The notes below the pieces were generated by a model. That model worked only from the letters and a program-made list of their open reading frames with translations. It ran no database searches and was not told where the DNA came from. A program made the position numbers and the translations under genes. Below are positions 9,043 to 18,797 of a stretch of DNA of 64,000 nucleotides, one piece after another. Source of the stretch: Microbulbifer rhizosphaerae (GTDB lineage: Bacteria > Pseudomonadota > Gammaproteobacteria > Pseudomonadales > Cellvibrionaceae); the NCBI RefSeq assembly GCF_014191725.1, contig NZ_JACHWZ010000001.1, positions 248,001 through 312,000 on the forward strand, written 5' to 3'. Every line of letters starts with the position of its first letter. Position 1 is the stretch's first letter.

Positions 9043-9320
9043 GCGGGAAGAGGATACTGGTGGTGACCGCGCTATGGCTGGCCGCCATCACCTCCTCGCT
9101 GGCGGTGGTTTACAGCACCCACCGTAGCCGTGCACTCACTGCGGAGCTGGTGGAAGCGCAGCACACCCGCGATGAGCTTCGCTATGAACAGGAGCGCCTG
9201 CTGCTGGAGCGCGGCGCCTGGTCTGCCTACAACCGTATCGAACAGGTGGCGAGGGAAAAACTGGATATGCACGTGCCGGCTCCCGAAGAGCGGGTATTGA
9301 TTAGAAAGACCGAGGACTAG
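9039..9320 (+). CDS. ftsL: FtsL, cell division protein
   Basis: 93 residues. A single membrane segment lies at about 5-24, followed by a periplasmic leucine-zipper coiled coil ([40 protein letters not shown]). It joins FtsB and FtsQ to activate FtsWI at the septum. GTG 9039 overlaps the rsmH stop (GTGA), indicating translational coupling. Short and poorly conserved, but the position and topology are decisive. Confidence 0.92.
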   Translation: MSGKRILVVTALWLAAITSSLAVVYSTHRSRALTAELVEAQHTRDELRYEQERLLLERGAWSAYNRIEQVAREKLDMHVPAPEERVLIRKTED

Positions 9321-9327
9321 AGAGCAA

Positions 9328-11088
9328 ATGGGCGCGGTGAAAAAGCAGCAACCACAACCGGGTATCGCCCGCTGGCGCTTTGCGCTGGTGGCGGTCCTGC
9401 TGTGCCTGCTCGCCCTGGCCCTGGTACTGCACCTCGCGCGCCTGCAGGTGTTGCCGGAGGAGGAGCGAGGCTACCGCTTCCTGCAGGACCAGGGGCGCGC
9501 GCGCACCATTCGCAGCGAAGAGATCGCCGCCTACCGCGGCGCCATCGTCGACCGCAATGGCGAACTGCTCGCAGTGAGCACCCCCGTGCAGAGCCTCTGG
9601 GCCAACCCCGAACTGCTGCGCGAAGCCGGCGCCGACGAACTGCGCCGCCTCGCCGCAGCCCTTGAGATGAAACCGGCGGACCTGGCCAAACGCCTGGAAA
9701 AATACCGCAACAAGGAGTTCATGTACCTGCGCCGTCACCTGTCCCCGGAGCAGGCGGGCAGGGCCCTGTCCCTGGATATCGCCGGCGTCTACAGCAAAAA
9801 GGAATATCGCCGCTTCTACCCGGCCGGCGAGGTGGTGGCCCAACTGCTTGGCTTTACCAATATCGACGACCGCGGCCAGGAGGGGTTGGAACTGGCCTAC
9901 GACCAATGGCTCTCCGGCGAACCCGGCCGCCAGCAGGTGGTAAAGGACCTGAAAGGCCGCACGGTGCAGGACCTGGCCACCGAGCGGGAGGCGCGCCCGG
10001 GGCGCGACCTGCGCCTGTCCATCGACATGCGCCTGCAGTACCTGGCCTACCGCGAACTCAAGCGCACAGTGGCCGAAAACGAGGCCAGCTCCGGCCTTAT
10101 GGTGATTCTGGACACTCGCAGCGGGGACGTGCTGGCCATGGCCAGCCAGCCCTCCTTCAACCCCAACAACCGCGAGGGCGCCGCGGCGGCGGCCATGCGC
10201 AACCGCGCGCTGATCGACCAGTTCGAGCCGGGCTCCACCATCAAGCCGCTCACCGCGCTGGCGGCGCTGGAGAGCGGGCGCTACCAGCCGCACACGCCGA
10301 TCGACACCAGCCCCGGCTATATCCGTCTGCCGGGCAAGACCCTGGTGGACCCGGTGAACTACGGCCAACTGGACCTGACCGGTGTGATCACCAAGTCCAG
10401 CCAGGTGGGTATCACCAAAGTTGCCATGGATCTGGAACCAAACGTACTGCGCGAACTCTTTTACCGCCTGGGCCTGGGGGAGGCAGTGGGCAGCGGTTTC
10501 CCCGGGGAGGTGGCGGGCATACTGCCCAGCCGCAGCCAATGGCACCCGATCGAGCGGGCCAATTTCGCCTTCGGCTACGGCATGACGGTGAACGCTGTGC
10601 AACTGGCCCACGCCTACAGCGTGGTGGCCAACGCCGGGCTCAAGCGCCCGGTTTCGCTGGTTTTATCCGGGGGCGGAAAAAACGAAGAGGCTGAGCGGGT
10701 GGTCGAAGCGCCGCTGGCGCGGCAGGTGACCGCCATGCTGGAAACCGTGATCGGCCCCCGGGGCACCGGCAAGCACGCGGCTGTCGAGGGCTACCGGGTG
10801 GCGGGAAAGACCGGCACGGTGCATAAGGTGGGCAGCCAGGGTTATGTGGACAACCGTTACCGCTCGGTATTTGCCGGCTTTATCCCCGCGGACAGGCCGC
10901 GCCTGGCCGCAGTGGTGGTGATCGACGATCCGAAGCACGCCAAGTACTACGGCGGCGAAGTGGCCGCCCCGGTGTTCGGCGCGGTGATGGCCGGTGCGAT
11001 GCGCCTGCTGCAGGTGCCGCCCACCGAAGTGGCGTCGCCGGAACAGCAATTGGCCAGGCGATTGGAATTGAGAGGTACAAAATCGTGA
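9328..11088 (+). CDS. ftsI: FtsI (PBP3), septal peptidoglycan transpeptidase
   Basis: 586 residues. N-terminal membrane anchor (about 14-38), pedestal domain from YRGAIVDRNGELLAVSTP, then the transpeptidase domain: nucleophile motif S303-T-I-K306, second motif S357-S358-Q359, third motif K494-T-G-T. It cross-links septal wall as the partner of FtsW. The usual second motif is SxN; glutamine here is uncommon (see findings). It overlaps murE by four bases (GTGA). Confidence 0.96.
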   Translation: MGAVKKQQPQPGIARWRFALVAVLLCLLALALVLHLARLQVLPEEERGYRFLQDQGRARTIRSEEIAAYRGAIVDRNGELLAVSTPVQSLWANPELLREAGADELRRLAAALEMKPADLAKRLEKYRNKEFMYLRRHLSPEQAGRALSLDIAGVYSKKEYRRFYPAGEVVAQLLGFTNIDDRGQEGLELAYDQWLSGEPGRQQVVKDLKGRTVQDLATEREARPGRDLRLSIDMRLQYLAYRELKRTVAENEASSGLMVILDTRSGDVLAMASQPSFNPNNREGAAAAAMRNRALIDQFEPGSTIKPLTALAALESGRYQPHTPIDTSPGYIRLPGKTLVDPVNYGQLDLTGVITKSSQVGITKVAMDLEPNVLRELFYRLGLGEAVGSGFPGEVAGILPSRSQWHPIERANFAFGYGMTVNAVQLAHAYSVVANAGLKRPVSLVLSGGGKNEEAERVVEAPLARQVTAMLETVIGPRGTGKHAAVEGYRVAGKTGTVHKVGSQGYVDNRYRSVFAGFIPADRPRLAAVVVIDDPKHAKYYGGEVAAPVFGAVMAGAMRLLQVPPTEVASPEQQLARRLELRGTKS

Positions 11089-12587
11089 GTCAGCACAAGG
11101 TTTCCCTGTTGCAACTCGTGCCCGGCTACGCGGGCATTCCCGATATCCCGGTGACCGGAGTGGCGCTGGACAGCCGCAAGATGCGCGCCGGCGACCTGTT
11201 TATGGCCCTGCGCGGCACCCTGGTGGACGGTCGCGACTATATCGATGCAGCAATAGCGGCCGGCGCCGGCGCGGTGCTGGCGGACGGCGACAATCTGGGC
11301 AGCGAAACCCGCAACGGGGTGGTAGTGGTCTGCGTGCCGGGCCTGGCCAAGCGCGTGGGGGAAATCGCCGCGCGTTTTTACGATCACCCCACGGAGTCCA
11401 TCCACTTGGTGGGGGTGACCGGTACCAACGGCAAATCCACCTGCGCCTACCTCACTTCCCAACTGCTGGCGCGGCATTTCGGCAGCGCCGCAGTGATGGG
11501 CACCATCGGCAACGGCGTGTGGAAAGACGGCGATATAGAGCTGCAGGAAACCGGCCTCACCACCCCGGACCCGGTACACCTGCAGGCGGAATATGCGGAA
11601 TTTCGCGATCGCGGCGTGCGCGCCGCGGCCATGGAAGTGTCCTCCCACTCACTGGCCCAAGGCCGGGTACACGGGCTCACTTTCGACACTGCGATTTTCA
11701 CCAACCTGTCCCGGGATCACCTGGACTACCACGGCACCATGGCCGCCTACGGCGCCGCCAAGGAAAAACTGTTCGGCCTGCCCAAGCTCAAGCGCGGGAT
11801 CATCAACATGGACGATCCCTTCGGCGCGCAGCTGGCGGAGCGCTGCAGGCTGCGCAATCTGAAAGTGGTGACTTACGGCCTGCAGGCGGGTGACCTGCAC
11901 GCCACCGACCTGCGCCGCCTGGACAGCGGTTTTTCCGTACAGCTCGCCAGCCCTTGGGGCAACGGTGAACTGGTGGCGCCGCTGATCGGAGATTTCAATA
12001 TTCATAATGCGCTGGCGGTAGTGGCCGCCGCGGCCGCCGGGGGAATGCCGTTCGACGATATTCTCTCGGCCTTTCCCCATATTCACGCAGTGCCCGGGCG
12101 CATGGAGCGGGTACAGGTGGAGAGTGCGGACGAGGTTACCGTGCTGGTGGACTATGCCCATACCCCGGAGGCCCTGCGCGCGGCCCTGGCGGCGGCGCGC
12201 CCCTACTGCCGCGGCAGGCTCTGGTGCGTATTCGGCTGCGGCGGTGACCGCGACACCGGCAAGCGCGCACCCATGGGCCGCATCGCCTCGGAAATGGCCG
12301 ATCGCGCCATCGCCACCAGCGACAACCCGCGCAGCGAGGACCCGCAAAAAATCATCGACGATATTCTCGAGGGTGCGGCCAGCAATATGGAAGTGGAAAT
12401 CGACCGCGCCGCGGCCATTGCCCGCGCCGTGCGCGAGGCGCAGCCCGGGGACATAGTGCTGATCGCCGGCAAGGGACACGAGGACTACCAGATTATCGGC
12501 GGGGAAAAAATTCATTTCTGCGACCGCGAACAGGCCGCTGCGGTACTGCGTGAGCGCACCGCCGGCCAGATAGGAGCCACAGAGTGA
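11085..12587 (+). CDS. murE: MurE, UDP-MurNAc-tripeptide synthetase
   Basis: 500 residues. Mur-ligase layout: N-terminal UDP-binding domain, P-loop GVTGTNGKST around 110-118, central domain with EVSSHSLAQGRVHG, and the C-terminal domain with D413-N-P-R416, the motif that selects meso-diaminopimelate. It adds the third residue of the stem peptide in the cytoplasm. The GTG start overlaps the ftsI stop and its own stop overlaps murF. Confidence 0.96.
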   Translation: MSQHKVSLLQLVPGYAGIPDIPVTGVALDSRKMRAGDLFMALRGTLVDGRDYIDAAIAAGAGAVLADGDNLGSETRNGVVVVCVPGLAKRVGEIAARFYDHPTESIHLVGVTGTNGKSTCAYLTSQLLARHFGSAAVMGTIGNGVWKDGDIELQETGLTTPDPVHLQAEYAEFRDRGVRAAAMEVSSHSLAQGRVHGLTFDTAIFTNLSRDHLDYHGTMAAYGAAKEKLFGLPKLKRGIINMDDPFGAQLAERCRLRNLKVVTYGLQAGDLHATDLRRLDSGFSVQLASPWGNGELVAPLIGDFNIHNALAVVAAAAAGGMPFDDILSAFPHIHAVPGRMERVQVESADEVTVLVDYAHTPEALRAALAAARPYCRGRLWCVFGCGGDRDTGKRAPMGRIASEMADRAIATSDNPRSEDPQKIIDDILEGAASNMEVEIDRAAAIARAVREAQPGDIVLIAGKGHEDYQIIGGEKIHFCDREQAAAVLRERTAGQIGATE

Positions 12588-13957
12588 TCAACCCACTCAC
12601 CCTGCAACAGCTGCAAGACCGTTTCGGTGGCGAACTGGTCAACGGTTCGGTGCAGTTCGATCGCGTGTGCACAGATACGCGCGAGCTGGATGAGCGGGCG
12701 CTGTTCGTGGCCCTGAAGGGAGAGAATTTCGACGCCCACGACTTTGTCGGCGACCTGGAAGAGCGAGTGCTGGGCCTGGTGGTGGAACGGGAGATTCCCG
12801 GCAGCGCGCTCCCCCAGTGGATAGTGGAGGATACCACCGTCGCCCTGGGCTGGATAGGCCGGCTATGCCGGGAGCAGTTCAACGGACGTGTAATCGCGAT
12901 CACAGGCTCCTGCGGCAAGACCACGGTCAAGGAAATGCTCGCGGCGATTTTTGCCCAGCGCCACAACGCCTGTGTGACCCGCGGCAACCTGAACAATCAG
13001 TTCGGCCTGCCGATGACCCTGTTCGGCCTGCGCCCCGACCACGATGTGCTGATCCTCGAGATGGGTGCCAGCGGTCCGGACGAAATCGGCTATCTGTGCG
13101 GTATCGGCAAACCCCAGGTCAGCGCGGTGAACAACGTAAAGCCCGCACATGTGGAGGGCTTCGGTTCGGTGGACGCCATCGCCGCGGCCAAGGGGCAGAT
13201 CTACACCGGCCTGGAAAGCGGCGGCACCGCAGTGGTCAACGACGACGATAGCTATGCGGATTACTGGCGCGGCCAGATGCCCGAGGGCATCCAGACCCTG
13301 AATGTGGGCCTGGGTCACGACTGTACGATTCACGCCGACAATATCGAACTGGACGCCTGCGGCTGCGCCGCTTTCGATCTGGTGGTAGAGGGCCTGGCGC
13401 ACCCGGTGCGGTTGCAGCTGCTCGGCGAGCACAACGTGCACAACGCCCTGGTGGCCGCCGGCTGCGCCTTTGCCGCCGGAGTGCCCGCCGCGGAAATTGC
13501 CAGCGGTCTCAGCCAACTGGGCGGCGTGGCCGGCCGCATGCAGACCCACGAAGGGCTCCAGGGCGCGACGGTGATCGACGACAGCTATAACGCCAATCCC
13601 GGTTCCGTGACCGCGGCCATCGAACTGCTGGCCCAGCGCCCCGGAAAAAAAATCCTGGTGCTCGGCGACATGGCGGAACTGGGCCCGGAAGCGGACGCCA
13701 TGCACAGGCAGGTCGGAGAGCTGGCGCGGGAGCGCGGTATCGATACCCTGTTTACCCTCGGGTCGCTGAGCGCGGCGGCCAGCGTCACTTTCTGTGCCGG
13801 GCGGCAGAGGCCGCTGCACAACTACCGGGATAGAGCACCGCTGATCGCCGCGCTTTCCCATGAACTGAATAACGACACCACGGTGCTGGTGAAAGGTTCC
13901 CGCAGTGCCCGTATGGAGCTGGTAGTGCAGGCGCTGACCGAGCCCGGGAACGATTGA
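12584..13957 (+). CDS. murF: MurF, UDP-MurNAc-pentapeptide synthetase
   Basis: 457 residues. P-loop ITGSCGKTTVKEM at about 106-118, then RGNLNNQFGLPMTLF and DDSYNANPGSV, the family markers. It adds D-Ala-D-Ala to the tripeptide. The start GTG 12584 overlaps the murE stop. The D-Ala-D-Ala ligase that supplies its substrate is not in this cluster, contrary to the common arrangement. Confidence 0.96.
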   Translation: MINPLTLQQLQDRFGGELVNGSVQFDRVCTDTRELDERALFVALKGENFDAHDFVGDLEERVLGLVVEREIPGSALPQWIVEDTTVALGWIGRLCREQFNGRVIAITGSCGKTTVKEMLAAIFAQRHNACVTRGNLNNQFGLPMTLFGLRPDHDVLILEMGASGPDEIGYLCGIGKPQVSAVNNVKPAHVEGFGSVDAIAAAKGQIYTGLESGGTAVVNDDDSYADYWRGQMPEGIQTLNVGLGHDCTIHADNIELDACGCAAFDLVVEGLAHPVRLQLLGEHNVHNALVAAGCAFAAGVPAAEIASGLSQLGGVAGRMQTHEGLQGATVIDDSYNANPGSVTAAIELLAQRPGKKILVLGDMAELGPEADAMHRQVGELARERGIDTLFTLGSLSAAASVTFCAGRQRPLHNYRDRAPLIAALSHELNNDTTVLVKGSRSARMELVVQALTEPGND

Positions 13958-13968
13958 GAGGATAAGAA

Positions 13969-15054
13969 ATGCTGCTCTGGCTGGCAGAAATTCTACAACA
14001 ATATGTGAGCGCCTTTTCGGTGTTCAACTATCTTACGGTGCGCGCGATTTTTGGCGCGCTTACCGCGCTGGGGATTTCCCTGGTGGTGGGCCCGCGCATG
14101 ATCACCTGGCTGAATCGGCTGCAGGTGGGACAGGCGGTGCGCGACGACGGCCCGCAGACGCACCTGAGCAAATCCGGCACCCCGACCATGGGTGGCGCCC
14201 TGATTCTCGCGGCGATTTTTTCCTCCGCGCTGCTGTGGTCCGACCTGGGTAACCGCTATGTGTGGGTGGTGCTGCTGGTCACTTTTGTTTTCGGCGCTGT
14301 AGGTTTCGTGGATGACTATAAAAAAGTCGTGGAGAAAAATCCCCGCGGGCTGATCGCACGCTGGAAGTATTTCTGGCAGTCCATCGCCGGTCTTGGCGCG
14401 GCGGTATATCTCTATATGAGCGCCACCAGCCCAGCGGAAACCCAGTTTTTTTTCCCTTTCTTCAAGGACGTGGCAATCAACTTGGGGCCGGTGTCTTTTA
14501 TCCTGCTCACCTATTTCGTGGTGGTGGGTTCGAGCAACGCCGTCAACCTGACCGACGGCCTGGACGGCCTGGCGATCATGCCCACGGTGATGGTGGGCGG
14601 TGCCCTGGGCGTCATCGCCTATCTCGCGGGTCACGTGGAATTTGCCAATTATCTGCATATCCCCTCGATTACCGGCGCCGGCGAACTCGCGGTCTTCTGC
14701 GCGGCGCTGGGAGGCGCCGGTCTGGGTTTCCTCTGGTTCAACACTTATCCGGCCCAGGTGTTTATGGGAGATGTGGGCGCGCTGGCGCTGGGCGCGGCGC
14801 TGGGGATTATCGCGGTGATCACCCGTCACGAAATCGTGCTGTTCATCATGGGCGGCGTCTTCGTGATGGAGACGGTGTCGGTGATCCTGCAGGTGGCGTC
14901 GTTCAAGCTGACCGGCAAACGCATTTTCCGCATGGCGCCGCTGCACCACCACTTTGAACTGAAAGGCTGGCCGGAACCCCGGGTGATCGTGCGCTTCTGG
15001 ATTATCACCGTGATATTGGTGCTGGCCGGTTTGGCAACTTTGAAACTACGTTAA
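13969..15054 (+). CDS. mraY: MraY, phospho-MurNAc-pentapeptide translocase
   Basis: 361 residues, about ten membrane helices. Family motifs: [25 protein letters not shown] with its DD pair, [25 protein letters not shown], and [11 protein letters not shown] near the end. It transfers phospho-MurNAc-pentapeptide to undecaprenyl phosphate to make lipid I at the inner membrane. Ten bases after murF, with its own GAGAGGAT-like binding site. Confidence 0.97.
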   Translation: MLLWLAEILQQYVSAFSVFNYLTVRAIFGALTALGISLVVGPRMITWLNRLQVGQAVRDDGPQTHLSKSGTPTMGGALILAAIFSSALLWSDLGNRYVWVVLLVTFVFGAVGFVDDYKKVVEKNPRGLIARWKYFWQSIAGLGAAVYLYMSATSPAETQFFFPFFKDVAINLGPVSFILLTYFVVVGSSNAVNLTDGLDGLAIMPTVMVGGALGVIAYLAGHVEFANYLHIPSITGAGELAVFCAALGGAGLGFLWFNTYPAQVFMGDVGALALGAALGIIAVITRHEIVLFIMGGVFVMETVSVILQVASFKLTGKRIFRMAPLHHHFELKGWPEPRVIVRFWIITVILVLAGLATLKLR

Positions 15055-15063
15055 ACAAAACCG

Positions 15064-16491
15064 ATGACATTGATTGCAACCTCGGAGAAAAAAGTCGTAA
15101 TCGGATTGGGTGCTACCGGCCAGTCGGTGGTGCGCTTCCTGCTGCGCGCCGGCTTTTCTCCGGTGGTTGTGGACAGCCGCAGCCAGCCGCCGGGGCTGGA
15201 GCAGTTTCAGCGGGAGTTTCCCCTGGTCCCAGTGGAATGCGGACCGCTGAAAGAAGGGACACTGCTCGATGCCAGCGAAATTATTGCCAGTCCCGGCGTC
15301 GCCCTGAGCGAGTCCGCCCTGCAAAAAGCCGTGGCCGAAGGTATCCCGGTTATTGGTGATATCGAGCTGTTTGCCCGCGAACTCAGAAAACTGTCGCAGC
15401 AGCCGGAGGTTGTCGCCATTACCGGTTCCAACGGCAAGAGCACCGTGACCACATTGTTGGGCCTGATGGCCGAGCGGGTGGGTGTGGATGTGCGCGTGGG
15501 CGGCAATATCGGCGTACCGGTACTGGATCTGCTGGAGCCCTCGGCGAAACAAGAAGAGCCCTCAGCGGAGCAAGAAGAGTCGTCGCCGCAACTGTTTGTG
15601 CTGGAGCTGTCCAGCTTCCAACTGGAGACCACCGGCTCCCTGACTCCCACCGTCGCCACCATATTGAATTTGAGCGCGGACCATATGGACCGCTACGAGA
15701 GCCTCGCCGATTACCACCGGGCCAAGCAGCGGATCTACCGGGGTGCGCGGCAGCTGGTGGTCAACCGCGCTGATCCGCTGACCCGCGGGCCCCTGTCGAA
15801 GGACAGCCGTGAGTGGAGTTTCGGCCTGGACAGGCCCGACCTGCAGCAGTTCGGCCTGTTGCAAAGCGAAGGTGAAGAGTGGCTGGCCCGGGGCGTGGAG
15901 AAACTGCTGCCGGTGGGCGAGTTGGCGATGGTGGGCAGGCACAATGTGGCCAATGCGCTCGCGGCCCTGGCGCTGGGCAGCGCGGTGGAATTGCCCATGG
16001 CGGCGATGCTGTCCACCCTGCGCATCTTTAAAGGATTGCCCCACCGCTGTGAGCGGGTTCTGGACCTGGAGGGCGTTACCTACGTCAACGACTCCAAGGG
16101 TACCAATGTGGGTGCGACCCGCGCGGCGTTGGACGGCCTGGCCACCGGCAGCGCAAAAATCGTATTGATCGCCGGCGGCGATGGCAAGGGTGCGGACTTT
16201 GCGCCGCTGGCGGAATCCGCCACGGCGCTGCGCGCTCTGGTGACCATCGGTGTGGACGGCGACGAGGTCGCCGATGCATTTGCCGGGCAGTTGGAAAATC
16301 ACCGCGCCGTATCCATGGAAGATGCGGTAGCCCGTGCGTGCGCGCTGGCGCAGCCCGGCGACTATGTGCTGCTGTCCCCCGCCTGCGCCAGCTTCGATAT
16401 GTACCGGAATTTTGAGGCGCGCGGCGACGATTTCCGCCGCGCCGTGGTCGAACTGGCCGGTGCCGGCGCTCCGAGGGGAGGTGCCGCGTGA
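15064..16491 (+). CDS. murD: MurD, UDP-MurNAc-L-Ala:D-Glu ligase
   Basis: 475 residues. N-terminal Rossmann domain (VVIGLGATGQSVV), P-loop AITGSNGKSTVTTLLG near 118-133, FVLELSSFQLE, and the C-terminal YVNDSKGTNVGATRAAL. It adds D-glutamate. Unusually, a glutamate/serine-rich insertion encoded by 21-bp tandem repeats lies at residues ~158-176, between GGNIGVPVLDLLE and LFVLELSS, so the protein is about 20-30 residues longer than usual. It overlaps ftsW. Confidence 0.95.
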   Translation: MTLIATSEKKVVIGLGATGQSVVRFLLRAGFSPVVVDSRSQPPGLEQFQREFPLVPVECGPLKEGTLLDASEIIASPGVALSESALQKAVAEGIPVIGDIELFARELRKLSQQPEVVAITGSNGKSTVTTLLGLMAERVGVDVRVGGNIGVPVLDLLEPSAKQEEPSAEQEESSPQLFVLELSSFQLETTGSLTPTVATILNLSADHMDRYESLADYHRAKQRIYRGARQLVVNRADPLTRGPLSKDSREWSFGLDRPDLQQFGLLQSEGEEWLARGVEKLLPVGELAMVGRHNVANALAALALGSAVELPMAAMLSTLRIFKGLPHRCERVLDLEGVTYVNDSKGTNVGATRAALDGLATGSAKIVLIAGGDGKGADFAPLAESATALRALVTIGVDGDEVADAFAGQLENHRAVSMEDAVARACALAQPGDYVLLSPACASFDMYRNFEARGDDFRRAVVELAGAGAPRGGAA

Positions 16492-17705
16492 GCCAGATGG
16501 AAAAGACAGTGGATACCCGCTACGACTGGCTGCTGCCATTTTGCGTATTGGCGTTGGCGAGTATCGGTATCGTGATGGTGGCCTCCGCATCCATCGCTTT
16601 CGCCGCGGATATTTATCAGGACCCCTGGTTTTTCCTGAAGCGCCACCTGTTATTTCTCGGCGTCGGAATCGCGGTTGCGCTGGTGGTGAGCCAGGTGCCG
16701 CTGTCGGTATGGTCGCGGCTGTCCTGGCCGCTGCTGTTGTTCGCCTGCCTGCTGCTGCTGGCGGTGCTGGTCCCCGGTATCGGCCGTGAGGTCAACGGCA
16801 GCCGGCGTTGGTTGGCGCTGGGTGCGATCACCGTACAGCCGGCGGAGGTTGCCAAGTTCTGCCTGCTGGTGTTTTTCGCCAGCTTTCTGACCCGCCGCAA
16901 TCAGCAGCTGCGCCACTGGAGCAGCTTTATGGTACCGGTGGTGATTCTCGGAGTGGTGGCGGTGCAGTTGCTGCTGCAGCCGGATTTCGGTTCCGTGGTG
17001 GTGATTTCCGGCACGGTGCTGGCGATGGTCTTTCTCGCCGGCGCGCGCCTGCCACACACATTTTTATTGGTGGGCCTGGCGGCCTGCGCGCTGGCGCTGA
17101 TGGCACTGGTGAGCCCCTACCGGTTGCAGCGTTTGACCACTTTCCTGGATCCCTGGCGGGACCAGTTTGCCAGCGGCTACCAGCTCACCCAGTCGCTGAT
17201 CGCATTCGGTCGCGGCGAATGGTTCGGAGTGGGCCTGGGCAACAGTGTGCAGAAATTGTTTTACCTGCCCGAGGCGCACACGGATTTTATTTTCGCGATC
17301 CTGTCCGAGGAGTGGGGCATGGCTGGCGGCTTGGTAATGATTGGCCTGTTCGTTGCGCTCACCTGGTCGCTGCTGCGTCTGGTGCGGCAGGCTCTGGCGC
17401 AGCAGAAGTTTTTTGCCGCGCTGCTCGCTTTCGGTATTGCAGTGCTGTTGGCAGGGCAGGCGTTTGTAAATATGGGTGTGGCTTCGGGCCTGCTGCCCAC
17501 GAAAGGGCTGACCCTGCCGTTCGTCAGTTCCGGCGGCAGCAGCCTGGTGGTCTGCTGCGCGCTGTTCGCGCTGGCGCTGAGGGTGCAGTGGGAACTGAGC
17601 AGTGTCGTGGACAGCGAGATGTCCGGTGAAGACAAGGTGCGCCATCTGCCGATATTCAACCCGTTGCAGCTAGGCGACCGCAGTATCAAAGGGGAGGCGG
17701 CCTGA
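16488..17705 (+). CDS. ftsW: FtsW, septal peptidoglycan glycosyltransferase (SEDS)
   Basis: 405 residues with about ten membrane helices. SEDS markers: PGIGREVNGSRRWLALG, QPAEVAKF, LQPDFGSVVVI, YQLTQSLIAFGRGEWFGVGLGNS and a C-terminal PFVSSGGSSL. It polymerises lipid II at the septum with FtsI. The GTG start overlaps the murD stop and its TGA overlaps the murG ATG. Confidence 0.96.
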   Translation: MSQMEKTVDTRYDWLLPFCVLALASIGIVMVASASIAFAADIYQDPWFFLKRHLLFLGVGIAVALVVSQVPLSVWSRLSWPLLLFACLLLLAVLVPGIGREVNGSRRWLALGAITVQPAEVAKFCLLVFFASFLTRRNQQLRHWSSFMVPVVILGVVAVQLLLQPDFGSVVVISGTVLAMVFLAGARLPHTFLLVGLAACALALMALVSPYRLQRLTTFLDPWRDQFASGYQLTQSLIAFGRGEWFGVGLGNSVQKLFYLPEAHTDFIFAILSEEWGMAGGLVMIGLFVALTWSLLRLVRQALAQQKFFAALLAFGIAVLLAGQAFVNMGVASGLLPTKGLTLPFVSSGGSSLVVCCALFALALRVQWELSSVVDSEMSGEDKVRHLPIFNPLQLGDRSIKGEAA

Positions 17706-18796
17706 TGGGCGAAAATGCAGCGCCGTTCTCCGGGAAAAAATTCCTGGTCATGGCCGGCGGCACCGGTGGCCATGTATTTCCCGCGCTGGCGGTGGCGCGC
17801 GCGCTGATCGAGCACGGCGCAGAAGTGGAGTGGCTGGGTACCGAACGCGGTATCGAGGCGCAGCTGATTCCTGAGATGGGGATTCCACTGCACTTTATCA
17901 CTGTGAAGGGCGTGCGCGGCAAGGGCAAGCTGGCCCTGTTGAAGGCGCCGCTGCAAATTTCCCGCGCAGTCTGGCAGGCGTGGGGGATCGTAAAAGAGAT
18001 GAAGCCGGATGCGGTGCTGGGTTTTGGCGGTTTTGCCACCGGCCCCGGCGGCGTGGCGGCGCGATTGTGCCGCGTACCGCTGATTATTCACGAACAGAAT
18101 GCGGTGGCGGGTACCACCAATCGTCTGCTGGCACACATTGCCAGCCGTGTGCTGGAGGCCTTTCCCAGCGGGCTTCCCGGCGGCCACCAAGTGGGCAACC
18201 CGGTGCGCGCTGAGATCGCGCAGCTGTCGGAACCGGCTGCGCGCATCGGCCGGGAACGGCCGTTGCGGCTGCTGATACTGGGCGGCAGCCTGGGTGCGGT
18301 GGCCATCAACGAACTGGTACCGCAGGCAGTATCGCTGCTGGACGAATCATTGCGTCCGAGGATTGTGCACCAGGCGGGCCAGCGCCATCTGGACGTGGCG
18401 CGGGAGGCCTACCTGCAGTCGGATGTGCCGGCGGAAGTGGTGCCGTTTATCGCGGATATGGCCGCAGCCTATGCAGATGCGGATCTGATTATTTGTCGGT
18501 CCGGCGCATTGACTGTTTCGGAAATCGCCGCGGCGGGTGTGGGCGCGATTATGGTGCCTTTCCCGTTCGCCATCGACGACCACCAGACCAAGAACGGCGA
18601 GTGGTTGCAAAAGGCGGGAGCGGCAGAGGTGATACAGCAGGACACGCTGAGCGCGGAGAAGCTGGCCGAGCTGCTGAAAGAATTTTTGACGCAGCCGGAA
18701 AAATTATTGGCGATGGCCCAGGCGGCCCGCCGGGTAGCGAAAATTGATGCGACGGAGCAGGTGCTTGCCGCCTGTCGCGAAGAGATAGGGTGTTGA
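17705..18796 (+). CDS. murG: MurG, lipid II-forming GlcNAc transferase
   Basis: 363 residues. Glycine-rich loops [15 protein letters not shown] at ~17-31 and [15 protein letters not shown] near 105, [23 protein letters not shown], and the UDP-GlcNAc segment [15 protein letters not shown] then [13 protein letters not shown]. It adds GlcNAc to lipid I on the inner face of the membrane. ATG overlaps the ftsW stop by one base. Confidence 0.97.
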   Translation: MGENAAPFSGKKFLVMAGGTGGHVFPALAVARALIEHGAEVEWLGTERGIEAQLIPEMGIPLHFITVKGVRGKGKLALLKAPLQISRAVWQAWGIVKEMKPDAVLGFGGFATGPGGVAARLCRVPLIIHEQNAVAGTTNRLLAHIASRVLEAFPSGLPGGHQVGNPVRAEIAQLSEPAARIGRERPLRLLILGGSLGAVAINELVPQAVSLLDESLRPRIVHQAGQRHLDVAREAYLQSDVPAEVVPFIADMAAAYADADLIICRSGALTVSEIAAAGVGAIMVPFPFAIDDHQTKNGEWLQKAGAAEVIQQDTLSAEKLAELLKEFLTQPEKLLAMAQAARRVAKIDATEQVLAACREEIGC

Positions 18797-18797
18797 T

